Shown in pieces: positions 21,265 to 33,746 of a DNA stretch of 64,000 nt. A program made the position numbers and the translations under genes. The notes beneath the pieces were generated by a model. The model saw only the letters and a list, made by a program, of their open reading frames with translations, was not told the DNA's origin and did not search any database. Source of the stretch: Hygrophila difformis (Eukaryota > Streptophyta > Magnoliopsida > Lamiales > Acanthaceae); assembly GCA_030278955.1 (NCBI GenBank), contig JAOANR010000003.1:21971050-22035049 (forward strand), written 5' to 3'. How positions within the stretch are numbered: position 1 is the stretch's first letter; each line of letters begins with the position of its first letter.

Positions 21265-24200
21265 GTGTCCTTCGCAACCATCTCCGACCAAACTCAGGCG
21301 AAACTCTGTCCGATTGTCGCCATGGAACCATCATCCTCATCATCTCAAAAGCATACCGAACCATGGTAAGCATTCTCGGGCCCCTGTTTTCGCGATTTTG
21401 GGGATTTTTGTGTTTTGACTCACGATTGTGTGTAAATGGGTTCCCATGTGTTACTTCTCCACTGTTTGAGTGTGGTTTTGAGGTTGTTAGTTGTGGGCAT
21501 TGTTTTTTGTGAATCCTGTGTCGCGATGGGAGTAGGGCGAGCATGACTGAGGGGGTGGGCATTCGGATTGTGTTGGTGAGAAATGTTAGGGGTTGTTTAG
21601 ATTTTTGATTTTGAGAGCCTGGGTTATCTAGAGAACATAGCCAAAACCTTAGGGTTCGACAGGGGGTAACTTCCTCCATTGTCGAGTTTTTAAGGTTCAC
21701 AGTTTGTTTAATATCCACATCATGTTTTGCTATACCTCTGTTGCAATGTTGTCTTTGAGCATGCTTGCATTTTGTATCTGTTATGATTAAGAAGTCTGAA
21801 TCAATTTTGTCTCTCAACGAACACTGGGTTATTTCTGAATAGGTTGGTGTTGTTGATGACTCATGATTGTTATTTTAGATTAAGTAGAGCATGCCAGTTT
21901 GATTGAGCTTGAGGTTTTTAAAGCATGAAGGGGGTTAGCATGGTTGTGAAATCTGTTTTAGTGTTCATACTGTTTGCATGCCCTGGAGATTATTTAATGC
22001 TGTTTTCCTTGTGGGTATCCTGCGTGTGTATGTACTGCTGGTTGAAAAAGTGACTGTGTGTTTGTTTATGGTAATACCAGTGTACCCGAGTCCCTTTCAG
22101 CAGCCCCTGTGCACACCCCCATTTCCCTCTTTCTTGATTTCACTTTTTCACAAAAAGACAAAAATAGTTGTTAGGAATTTTGGTTGACAAGTGTATTTTT
22201 TGTTCCCAATGGAACTAAATGTGTGAGTTGAAGTAGCAGTAATTTTTGCCACTTAAAACTGCTATCATTTTCAAAATCCAAAAATTGGGACCCCACACAT
22301 CCCACTTTCTCATTAAATAAAACAAGTCAACCATTTTAAAATTAAAAATAGTGTTTGCACCCCCTCTTGAATGTTTTAACTGTCTAAATACTGCCCAAGC
22401 AATTCGGAGTTTGCAAATCCATTACGCCACGTCTCCACTGCACATTCCAACTTCGAGCATCCAGTCCCGTCATTCGCATCTCATTCCATTTTCAACAAGT
22501 GTCTCGGACTTGTTTGATACAATAGAAAATCAAACTTTTTGGGCCCAATAGCCCATTAAAATTTCTCTAAGTCCAATGACTTACACCTTTTTTCTAATTA
22601 ATTAATGGTGTCTGCCTATGGATAAAGTTTTAAGTACTAATCAAATAAATCACATTTCGAGCAAAGCTCAAAATGTGAGGATGCTGATTTTTAACTGGAA
22701 ACCCAATTTTCGGAAAACATAAAAACTTGAGTGGAGCTAATACTTCCTATATTTTTCAGGAACGAAAAAGTGATTAAGTCGGCACTTGGACTGCCTGATT
22801 GCACTCTACATCAGGCAGCAATAGAAGCCTCGGCGAACAGAACCCAGATCAAAAAGCTCAGGGAAGCACTGATAAGCGTGTATAATGTACCGTTGGACCA
22901 GGGCACCGAAGCTGAGTTATCATTAAGGCCCGGATGGGACGTAAAAATCCCTCCTGCAGATAGATCAACCGCCCTGACGAACATAGAAAGGGATTTTTCC
23001 TATCACATGCTGAAGTTTTGGGAACTAATGACAGATCATGCCCCGCATGATTCCATAATGACACCCGAAGTGCATTTGGAAAGGATCACACTGATGTTCC
23101 AGATACACACAGCTGTCTGGCAACGTCATTTAGAAGATGGAACAGTGGGAATCGATATCTCGAATTATGATATACTCATTCCCGACCAGTCCATAGACCC
23201 ACAAGTGCGATTGCAGTTCGTGAAAAGACCTTTACCGGTGAGCCAAATACTGGGAAAGGGAGCCATCTCAATGTATGAAGCCTTCCCTTGCATTTGGAAC
23301 CCGCGGTTATTTGACAACATGGGAAGAGAAGAGCAGAGATGGGTAACCAGGCAGGCTAAGCTAAGACATAGGGAAATGAGTTACAACCTGCTCCACAAAC
23401 TGAGGAGAATTGAGGAGTTCAACACAGAAAGGAACTCTACCATGATAAACAAGTTCAGAGAAGAAATCAATGCAGCTCGGAAGGAATGGCACGAGATGGC
23501 ACTTCTGTGGGGAAAAGGCAGAGGTTTCATAACACAAGAAAGATTGGATAAAGGATTGACCCTGCCAGATGAGGATAATTTTGAGACGATTTTCATAAAC
23601 AAGCGGTTTGGCCAGACGAGACCAATGGAGAAGGGAACTGAGGTAGACCCTGGATTTCCCGAGCACATCAGAGAATTAAGGGAGAAAGCCCTTTATGAGG
23701 TGCAGCACCACAATTGGTCAGTAATGACAGATAAAAAGACGCAACTCAGATTAATGACCAAGGCCGAGGCAGGGGAATATCTGAAGTACGATATGGCGCA
23801 AAGAATGACCTATGTGACAGAAGAGCTGGAAAGGGATATGGTCAACACCATGATGGAGCAATATAGAACTTCATATCTTGAACTCCTCATGGAAATGGAC
23901 AATGAAGCCCTGAAATATGGGAAGGAGGGAAACAGAACAAAGGTCATGCACTACAACCACAAAATCAGAAGCTTGTTTTGCACACGAATCAAGAAGGCAT
24001 GGGAACTCAAACTGGTCCGGATAACAAGTCAGACATTTGTGCACGATTATCTGAGATTTGCACACAGGTTGTTCGGGACCCAGGAAGCTCAGGAAGATAC
24101 GCAACAGGAAAATCCGGAAGACCCAGACGCTGAGATTGATGCCTACTTTTCCACTCCTCCTGAGGCCAACCCACAGCCTACCCAGCCAGCAGTACAAGCT

Positions 24201-26950
24201 TCAGCTTTGCCGCAAAGAGGGCAAACCGAAGTGCAGGAAGCTGCTACCACCGAACCAGTGGTACAGAAAGAAACGATTCAGACTCCAGCACAGCCAACTC
24301 AGTCTGAAATGTCAACACCTGCTGCAGCACCCGCCACCACTGATCCACCCATCCCGCCCGAGCAAACACCTAACACTGCTGTTGCATCTGGAGGTCAGCC
24401 CGTGCCTCAACCTGGAACAAGAAGAAGATTGATCAAATCTGCTGAAAAAGACAAAACAGCAAGAGCTCCAGAAAAGAAAGTGGTGATCCAAGAACATGAA
24501 CCAACAGTTAGGAAAGTGGCAGCACCTACGGATCCCAAGGACAGAGGCAAGAAACCAATGCCACCTCCACCACCTAAAAGAAAAGAACTAATTGCTCAAG
24601 ATGCTGAACTGGCCAGGAAAATGCAAAATGACGAATTTGCATTAGCTGGGCTGCTAGATCAAGGAACAGGTGGTTCAGGAGTGGATAAAATAAGTGAGCA
24701 GGAACGAGCTGAAAGAACAAGGAGGGCTGCGGAGGAGGAACATATAAGAAAAAATATTCAGCAGACCAGGGCTGAAGAGGAAAAGAAAAAGAAAGAGGCA
24801 CATGATCGGGAAGTTGCCGAAAAACTTCAAGCTGATCTAGAAGCCAGAAAGTCTGAAGGAACTGGTGAAGCTGGACAGGAAGGGGATGATGATTTAATGA
24901 TTATAGGCGGAAAAGAGGGAACCAGACTGAAAATCAAAGAAGAACAACCTCCTGCATGGACTGGCCCCACTGGTCACGATAGGGAGACCATTTTGGGAGA
25001 CATAAGAAACAGGCTGAATGAGCAGATTGAAACAGGGATCGATCGAGGAGAGGCGCCTGAGCAGATTCGTTATCAGACAGAGGCATCTCGAATCGTTGAT
25101 CCACTTGTGGGCACTGCCAGAATCGAAGCCGTGATCAGAACTGCCGAAACTGCCACGAACCCAGTCACATTGGCAGATTTGCTAAAAGAAAAAGCCGTTG
25201 AGCAACAAAGGGTTATAGAGCCACAAACCAAAGCGAATAAATCACAGGACATGGCTGACGACAGAGAGGAGGCCATGCAGGAAGAGAATGAATTTATGGA
25301 GCAGCTGGCACCCATTTTCCAACGTCCTGTCGGGCAAGCCACACGAATTAGGGAAGATGAGGAGGAGCTTAGAGAAGAGACAGTTTATGGAGAGCCAAGT
25401 CAGAGAGAACATGAAGCCGCACCGATGAATGAGCAACCGCAGGAGGGTGATGAACCAACAGATTGGCACTCGAGCGACGATGAATCAGTCGGATCTATTC
25501 GGCCAGTAGAGTTTTGGTCTGAGAACTCTGTGAGGCAAAGAATGGGATCTAAACAGTATGAGAAAGAAAAGCAGCTGAGTGAAGAAGAAGTGCAAATTAA
25601 GTTCAATGGTAGCAAAGAAAGAGCAGAACTGTATGCAAAGCTACAGAAGATGATAGTGCCTGATAAAGGGTTCAGACAGGATGCCTTGCTTCATCCCACT
25701 GTCGAAACCTTTTACAGAAATCAAGAATGGGGAAATTTTATGCTGCATCATGACGAAGATGGCTTTGTTGAGTTGACAAGAGAATTCTTTTGCAATATTA
25801 ATGCCGCCAACAGAACAACTTGGATCCGGGGTCATGTAATAGACATATCACCAGAATGGTTGAATCAGTTTTTTGGAACCCCGGACATCATAAGTGAGTT
25901 CCCCCCTGAAGAAATCATGGTAAAAAGGGCCAAGACAAAGGAGTATGCAAAATATGCAACCGTGGCCAATAGCATGACAAGAATCACCGCCCCAGGGCAC
26001 ACTTTTGACACCAACTTCCTACGAATGCATTTCATGCCAACCTACGAATTCTACATGTCAAAGATTCGGCCCAACTCGCACCCACACAACACATCTGGGA
26101 GCGTTTTGATGGGGTTCGCACGAATGTGGAGTGGAGCGAAGCTGAACGTAGGAAGGCATGTGTTTGAAGTCATAGTAGCACGGTTAGAGGATAGGCAGGC
26201 TCTGTGCTACTCGAACTTAATAAGAAGAATCTGTGTTGCCCAGAACGTCAACTTGAGCGTATTTGCAGGGGACGACATCGTGAAGGTAAACCCTCCCATC
26301 AGCGTGCCAAGGTTGCCCCTGACAGAACGAATTAGATACTCTTTCCCCCAGCTGTATGGAGGAGGTGATTCAGATGCTCAATCCTCATTCATAACCGGAA
26401 GGCAAGCACCAAAGAAGAGGAGTAGACCGCCAAGGGCTAAGAAGGGAACAAAGCAAGCCCGTACTGATGCGGGACCTTCTACTGCAGCAGAAGAGAGATC
26501 TCAGCAAGAGCAAACAGAGATGCCTTTTCCTACTCCGGCATCCCCGTTTCCGACTCAACCACAGACACCTCAAAGCCAAAATGTATCCCAGTTCCCGGCT
26601 GATTCCAAGCATTTGAGATGATGAGCAGAATGAGTCAATCTATGCTCGAAGGAATGAAGTCCATGATAGATGCCATTATGACAAGTCATGAGGAACAGAG
26701 AAAGAGGGCTGAAGAAGAACGCCAAGAGCGTAGGAGAGAAAATGAAGAGAAACGGAAGGAGAAGTTGGAGAAGGAAAAGAGAGACGAAGAATTCAGAAGA
26801 ATGATGCTAGAAAAAGAGGAGAGAAATCGAAAAATGGTGGAATCACTGATCCTCAGTCAAAATCAGATCCTGCAAACTTTACTCAAGAAGATCCCTGATG
26901 AAGCTGGCTCCTCCAAGAAATCGGATGAGAAGAAAGACGGCGATCTCTGA
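21265..26950 (+). pseudogene. Spliced giant ORF of the pol-less element, unit 2 (start lost, 1-nt deletion)
   Basis: Same predicted gene as unit 1. The first ATG is GTG (21265-21267), but an in-frame ATG remains at 21322. Exon 1 ends at 21365 (GTAAGC follows), the intron is 21366-22759, and exon 2 starts at 22760. Exon 2 reads open through both sites that are stops in unit 1, to a TGA at 26619-26621. There one C is missing relative to unit 1 (near 26603-26606), shifting the frame; the C-terminal coiled coil continues in another frame at 26618-26950. Almost the whole protein is therefore readable: N-terminal helical part, Pro/Gln-rich linker (about 24090-24420), coiled coil (about 24690-24860), acidic segment, plant-transposon-protein-like domain (about 25700-26360), basic tract, coiled coil. 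No pol motifs. Long conservation of frame argues for past selection. Confidence 0.75.
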
Positions 26951-28560
26951 CTTCATCATTTTTGAGCTCAATTGTAAATATCATATAAGAGAATTTCAAA
27001 CCATCCATGCAGATAGATTTGATTGCAAATGAAATCTCTTGTAATTGATATAACTACTGCTTTCAGATTGAGATTTTGCAGCCCCAACAACAATCTTTGT
27101 TTTATTGGTTCTGTTATTTCTGAAAAGATGTCTGACAGTCCAAGATGAATAAGTGACTGTCAGGCAAAAAAATTTGCTGTTGACATACTCCGTATGTCAG
27201 CAGTGCCTCTTTACTGCTTTAAATTAAATGACCAGCAAAAATATGCATAAACCTGCTCTAAATTCACATGTTGAATTTAGGCTTATGATTAAATTTTCAA
27301 ACTTTAAATTGGGATAATATAATTAAAAACATGCATGACATGAATTCCTAAGGTTTTGAGCTATAAAAATTTAATGATGCGATCAGCTTATTGGGTAATA
27401 AATCTGCATGTTAGAGATTTCGATTGAATAAATTGTTAGAATTAAGCTCTGACTAAATTTGAGAATATTGTATGACATGAATCAACCCAACCTTGTGAGG
27501 TTTGAGCCATGAGTCACTTTTACTCATTTATTCTCTTTGATGTGTGAATCATTTTGATTAAAGGAAACTAGAACTTGCGATTGAGACCGATTCAAGACCA
27601 TGCCATATTCCCGAAATCGAGCATATGATTGAGGCACTTAGAAAAACCCAAATTTTTGGCCTTCGTTTGAAATCCAAAACCAAAAACATTTTCCCTTTAG
27701 GATTAACCAATTTGAGCCTATAAGCCTAATTTTTCTTTGAAGCCCCCTATATTATTCCTATCCTTACAAAAATACCCAAAAATTCAACCCAAGTGTGCAA
27801 GAATAAATTTTATCAAGGCATTAAATTTATGATCATCAATTCATCAAATCGGTATTCAATAAACCGATTCACCAAAAAAAAAAATGTTGAGATCCATTCA
27901 ACAACAATAAATTGCAAATGACAAAGCAAATTAGACATAGTCTAATGTCATGCAATAGAAAAGAAAAGCAAAAGAAAGAAAAATATTGATAATCATAAAT
28001 TTTAAATAAATATGCCAAGTTATGATAGAATTAATTATTGCCACTTCTTAGCCCAATAATTCCCTATCTTACCAAAGGTTGCAACCGTATGCCCCATTAT
28101 AACCCTTAAATAAGACCTCATGATCTCGTTTTGAGGAAATGAGCCGGTGGCGAGTTGGTCTGATTGCAAGCTTATGGGATAATTTAATTAAATTTAATTT
28201 TGAGCGTTCAACGATTAAACCCGATTTGAGAGTGAATGAATTTTCCGATTCTCTTATATGTGAGGCCCTATTTCATGAATTATGTTCATGTCATCCCTTG
28301 ATTCTCATTTTTAATCTTTGCATCTTTCAAACATGATGTTCATGAAGGGTTAATAATAATGTTTGATTTGTAGGCCCGATATAGTGAGCAAGTATCATTT
28401 TATTAAACACTGCAATCAAGGGAATTTAATACTTATAGTTTTTGATTGTCTTATCCCAATCCAAAGAATGTGATTCATGAAGCCACGAAAATGAATTGAA
28501 TATGTAGAGTCCGTGTTCTTAGGAACATTGACTCTGACTGCTCGGGGACGATCAGTATTA
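26951..28560 (+). other. 3' noncoding region of unit 2, lacking PPT
   Basis: Matches 13970-15577, including both hairpins. At 28560/28561 it jumps from GATCAGTATTA straight into LTR sequence AAACAAGCCC. The PPT and the first 256 bases of LTR3 are gone, with a few A residues of shared sequence at the join. Confidence 0.8.
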
Positions 28561-29021
28561 AAACAAGCCCACAAAATACAAAAAGATGGGAAAAATCGAA
28601 AAGCCCACAAAAAGAAAAACTTCGGCCCATCTGGCCCATTCAGCTCTGTCTGGGAACATCTTGTCGAGGAACCCTGGTCGAGGACCATGGTTCCGCGACA
28701 CAGGAGAGGATAGCGACCAGCATGCAACATGAAGAAAAGACCAGTCTGGGAACCTCCAGTCGAGGAACCCTGGTCGAGGACCATGGTTCCGCGACACGAC
28801 CAAGTTCCGCGCCACCAACACCTTGGAGGCCAAGCCATGCCCCAGTCGAGGAACTCCTGTCGCGGTCCATGCTTCCGCGACACGGACATGGATAGAGACA
28901 CAAGACCTAGTCGAGAAGCCTTGCCACATGCAGCCCAGTCCCGCGACAAAGTTGTGATGTGTGTGATGTCTTGAGACACAATGGGCCTCAGGTCAAGCCC
29001 ATGGGCCTAGGGTTCCACTTC

Positions 29022-29029
29022 TATAAATA
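29022..29029 (+). promoter_or_regulatory. LTR3 TATA box
   Basis: TATAAATA, same context as in LTR1 and LTR2. If active in this terminal LTR it would read outward toward the Copia remnant and F-box copy A. Confidence 0.65.
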
Positions 29030-29664
29030 TGAGGTGATCCCCATGAGCTAAGTAGTTTTTAGAATTTGGACAGAATCAAGAAAATCACTCTTGGAGACAA
29101 GTGTAGAGCTTAGTTGTAGGTAGTTTTTAGGTTAGCTTAGTTAGTTTTAATTTTTCTGTATTATTTAATTATTGCATAGATTTAGCTTAGGTAGCCAGTT
29201 TTCACTTTGTTTTCAGTTTCAAACTTTGTTTTTAGGGTTTGTGATATCCAGGATGATGGGTATTAACAAGTTCCTTAATAAAATGGGAAGATATTCTTGA
29301 AATGTGTCCCAAAAATCATGAAATGGGTTTCACACCCCATGGATCTTCTATTATTTCTTTCTCTGTTGGTCACTTGACCTTTATTTTCTAGTTTATATCA
29401 CTGTTGGTGATGTTCTTTTTGGATAATGTTGCATGTTATGAGTGATCAAGCCTAGATTAGGGTTAAACCTATTTTAAATATTGTCTAATTTTTTTTCCTT
29501 CATGAGTAAGGCATGTTCTAGCTAGATTTAACTTTGTTTGGTACTTTTAGTTTAATGTAGTTTTTAAAACCTCTAATGGGTAAGATCACGCACAATGCAT
29601 GCTCCTGTTCCACTTTACTTTTCTGACATGTGTCCTGAACACACCCAGGTCGCTAACCACTTCT

Positions 29665-30089
29665 TGTCGCGGAACCATGTTCAGCGACAAGGGGGCAGTT
29701 CAGCGACATGCGTATCCAAGAACATGTGTTGTATAAAACTTTTAAAACCCCTGGTCGCAAACCAAACCTGTCGCGGACCCACGGTCCGTGACACAACCAC
29801 TTGATTAGCGACCAAGGACCCAAATACTTATATTTTATTCTGGGAGGGCTCTGGTCGCGGAACCCCTGTCGCGGACCCATGTTCCACGACACACTTCATG
29901 ATCCGTGACCAGGAATTATGCCCTTGATGGATTTTCATATCTCGTGTCGCGGAGCACCTGTCGCGGATCCATGGTCCGCGACACACTCCTTGTTCCACGA
30001 CACGACAACCCTAATTTCCAAAATTTCTTTTCTTTTATTTCACACCTATCTGTCGAGGTCCTCCTGTCGCGGACCCATGGTCCGCGACA
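29665..30089. repeat. Downstream palindrome array, LTR3 (five units)
   Basis: 25-nt palindromes at 29665, 29769, 29867, 29959 and 30065, in register with LTR2 (offset 12714). The first unit's centre is CAT here against CAC in LTR1 and LTR2. Confidence 0.88.
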
Positions 30090-32933
30090 CAATTTCTGTT
30101 TCTCGACAGGCTTGGCATCCTTTTTTGCCAAATTTTTATTCTCCATCTCACCCAATTAAGTAATTGAACCTTTATATCAATATTTTGAGGTTGAAATCCA
30201 ATGATCTCAACCCATGATTAAATTGATATAAAGAACTTTGTTCAATTTCCATTAAAAGACTTTTTTATAAAATTAAACTCTAATGATCTAAGTATATAAT
30301 CCGGACTGTAATTAATTAATTAATTATGGGATGAGTGATTATTTAGACATAATGAGTAATTATGGATTAATTGTCATATCCTTGCATGAGAAACCAATGT
30401 CTCTCATACAAGATGACCCAAAAATATTTTCTTTTATTTATTTTATCTTTTCTGTGTTGTGTGAAACAGCTAGTAAGGAATATATCAGACTGGTATTGGC
30501 GGGTGTTCCCACACGGATAAACCAGCTCGTGGTCTGTATATTAATTACTAGATGTTATTTTGCATGGTCCGGATAGTGGTTGGTGGAAGCCTTGGCGGTT
30601 CTTCCATCCGGGATTATAATAGCTGCTCAGCTGACCCCTATCCAGATACAGTTTCTCTTTCTTTATCTTAATTTCAAAACCCGAATCTGGAACTGTAGTA
30701 ATGTTAGATGATATATGCCAATGTTATCTAATAATTATTGTAGTAATAGAACATGTGGGTTTTTATCCAAATTCGCAGACAGTGGAGTCTAAGATGACGG
30801 CGGCAACTGTCATTTAAGGCATTCCACTGTCTAAAAATCATTCCACCCAAATGAGAGGGAAATTGGATAGCAGATGTTTGCAGTCCACCCAATCGTTTTG
30901 CCATCTTTTTAGCCAAATAAATTCTTCTCATCTCCGGCTATTTCATCTATGTGTCTCACTTCTGTCTAAACCCGCCTTATATTTTGGGTTATTTAATTTT
31001 ACACTTCTCTATAAAATTATGCATGATATTATTATGTAAATATTGTGGTCTAATTATTTTGGGATCCTTCCCTTGGACATAGAAGTCTTGATTTTTATCA
31101 GATGTCTCACAATAAATTTCCAACAAAAATTCTTTTGTGAAATCCGGATCTAAGTAAGGGATAAATTCCACAGTTATGACTAATTCATATCCGACTGGGG
31201 GTTGATTTTGGGAAATTAGAAGCAGAGTCAGCGATTAGGTCTCACCTAGACTGAAAGGATCTGTGTTTTAATTGAGATTCTAGTACCTGTTTAGGGAATG
31301 ATTTTCAAAGATTTATTATTTTCCAAAATTGCTGTGTGTTGGAAATCTGGTATTAAATATCACACTGAGATGGGGTCCACTTGGATTCAAATACGGTGTG
31401 ATAGATAATTCTAGAGGAACAATACATAAGCCTTGGTTATTTTCTAAGGTAGGGTTGAGTTCCTTTCAACTGCTATCCTCTTCTGCCAAAGCCTATTTTT
31501 GAGTCATGAATGAGTGCATCCGGAACGAACTAATTCATTAGTTCGTTTCATTAGTTTGTATCTCATAACCACCCGACGGGAAGTGAACACTGCGAGCGGT
31601 TCACCGAGAATAGGGAATTCTTGATCCATACCCAGTCATTCTGACTGGGGGCTTTCTTTTACTACCAGGGTCAGACTTTCAAAAACCTCCGAGTGATAGG
31701 ATTTTAAATGCTTTCTTTACCGCTTTCTTTTACCGCTTTCTTTTTAACTGCTGCTTTCTCTAGAGGTCACTCGGTTGTATTGAGAGTTGTGTAACTGCTA
31801 CTAGGACTGAGAGTTAAGGGATAGTTCAGGGCTTAATTAGAATCTTTGGGTGTGACATGGGGGATGATAGCAGTACTTGACACTTCAATAAATGATTTGT
31901 CAGGTGTTGCTTGTCCACCACAGATAAATGACACGCTCTGACGGGAGCAGTTATGAGTCTGTGGTATCTTAGAATTTGTTGCCTTAAGAGCATGTAAACT
32001 TTTACTGTAAGTACCTGTCTGTTAAAGGGAACAAGGTATAGAGAGCATGAGAATTAGCTAACTGATGGATTATCCCAAGCAAAGATCTGTGTAATTAAAA
32101 ATGGAAGTTTAATTGAGTTTCACCTGAATCTTGTCCAATCTTCATTATTTTCTCCCTGTCCCTTTTGTCTCATTTTAAATATGCTTTCCTAGAATAATTT
32201 TAACCGCTTCCTTAGAATCAGTTTATGGCTTTCTTAGATTAAATTTAATTTGCTTTCTAGAATAGTTTTATCAGCTTTGTTTAATGGCTTTCATAGCTTA
32301 GATTTAAATTGTGTCAAGTAGTTGATAGTCAAAACACAAACTTAAATTGAGTAACCGAGTGGAAAATCTTAGTAAACGACGTGGGCCCTGTTTCTATCGC
32401 ACATCCTCCAGTGAACGATCCGGTCTTACTATAAATTACTGCAATTTTTGACACCGTGCGCTTTCGGGCCACAGTTTCTTAACACGAGTAATAAAAACGT
32501 GACAACCTATAAATATATCCCTAATCACAACTCCGCCATCATAAATTGGTTTCATTAAATAAAATTGAAAACCAGGATTATTGTTTTTCAGAAAATACTC
32601 ATATAATGGGAAATGTGTTAAAAGTTTCATGGCAGAGGATCTTCATGACGCGAAACTATGATAAATTTCATGATGCCTACGGCCGGGAATCTTCAGTTAG
32701 ACAGACTGAAGGTCAAGATTAAACTATCTATCCCGGCTACACCGTGAAAATTGTCAAAAGTTTCATGCCAGGGAGGATCATTGCGCCATTTGAAATCAAG
32801 TTTCCCACGTGAGTAATAAAAAGTGGAATATATCCTTAAACCCCTTCCCGTGAATCATAACTCTTTTCATTCAATAAATTTAACCTGGGATATTTTAGAA
32901 AATACTCGTGTGACGAAATTGTCAAAAGTTTCA

Positions 32934-33698
32934 GTGCTTCAGCTCGTTTCTTTTTCCAGAGAAAACAATTCTTCCTGATATGGCCAACTTTGTTGCAGTG
33001 ATAACATTTCCTGGTTTCGTTTTGGCCTGCTACTTCTTTTCCCTTGGATTGTTTCTGCTTCTTGGAAGGTGCTTCTTTGCTATTCTTAGCTTTCTTGATC
33101 ATCAATCCCTCACTGGATTGATCAGTCTTCACTTCATTTCTTCTTTGTAGTTCCTTGGCTCTAAGGGCAGACTCCACCTCTTCCGATGTAATGGTGGATT
33201 CCCTTCCACACAGCATTGCATCTTTAAGATGCTCAAATGATTTTGGCAAGGCATTCAATAGGATGATGGCCTTGTCTTCATCCTCCAACTTCACATCGAT
33301 GTCTTCCAGATCATCCAAGGCTTTATTAAAGTCATCAATTTTCTCTTCAATGCCTTTATCTTCAGTGAATTTGGTGGAGTAAAGCCTTTGCTTCATATAC
33401 AATTGATTTGCAAATGCCTTGGTCATATATAATGACTCTAGTCTAGCCCAAACACCTGCTGCATTCGATTCCTTGGCCACCTCCCTCAAGACCTTGTCTG
33501 CTAGGCTTAGGATCAGCAATGAGTGAGCCTTTTCAAGAACTTCATCCTTCTTTTCTTGACTCATGGTAGCTGGCAGGCCATCAGCCCCTTCAATGCTTCT
33601 GCAACTCCAGTTTGCACCAACATAGCTCTCATCTTGATCCTCCATAGCCCAAAATCATTTTTACCAGAGAATTTCTCAATCTCATATCTAGTTGCCAT
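32934..33698 (-). pseudogene. Copia gag, truncated by LTR3
   Basis: Minus-strand gag starting at ATG 33698 (MATRYEIEKFSGKNDFGLW...), a UBN2-type Copia Gag opening that would bind retrotransposon RNA and form particles. A frameshift near 33590 separates the first 40 or so residues from the rest (…GLPATMSQEKKDEVLEKAHS). The zinc knuckle CYHCNKVGHIRKNC (CX2CX4HX4C) is intact near 32965-33005. Coding sequence then stops at 32933/32934, where the giant LTR begins. Protease, integrase and RT are not in this window and would lie left of it if kept. It has a 5' LTR and PBS-like site directly upstream (33699-35508). Confidence 0.88.
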
Positions 33699-33728
33699 GG
33701 AAACAGTTATTCTTGATCTTAATACCTT

Positions 33729-33746
33729 CCCACAGACGGCGCCAAT
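33729..33746 (-). promoter_or_regulatory. PBS-like site of the minus-strand Copia element
   Basis: On the minus strand, ATTGGCGCCGTCTGTGGG directly follows the LTR end ...ATAACA. TGGCGCCGTC fits a tRNA acceptor complement. This string after LTRs is common in plant elements, but I cannot name the tRNA with confidence. Confidence 0.5.

Larger units (their letters stand above)
2138..32933 (+). mobile_element. Tandem array of a giant-LTR, pol-less retrotransposon (LTR-int-LTR-int-LTR)
   Basis: Three near-identical LTRs (2138-7237, 15590-20219, 28561-32933) alternate with two near-identical internal domains (7238-15589, 20220-28560). A single full element would be about 17.6 kb. The PBS matches tRNA-Asp and the LTRs run TG...CA, which suits the Athila/Tat side of Gypsy elements. 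That assignment is inference, because no reverse transcriptase or integrase can be read in either internal domain. The layout is the expected product of unequal recombination between LTRs or internal domains of sister copies. The right end (32933) is a true LTR end cutting a Copia gag. The left end is truncated. Large LTRs plus absent pol recall LARD-type non-autonomous elements, but this one carries a large ORF. Confidence 0.88.
28561..32933 (+). repeat. LTR3 (5' truncated, true 3' end)
   Basis: Colinear with LTR2 from 15846. The length of 4373 plus the missing 256 gives 4629 bp. It has U3 palindromes at 28676, 28772 and 28858, and TATAAATA at about 29022-29029. Downstream palindromes lie at 29665, 29769, 29867, 29959 and 30065. 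It ends TTTCA at 32933, after which sequence switches to a Copia gag, so this is the element's outer end. The target duplication would begin GTGCT; its partner is not in the window. Confidence 0.88.
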
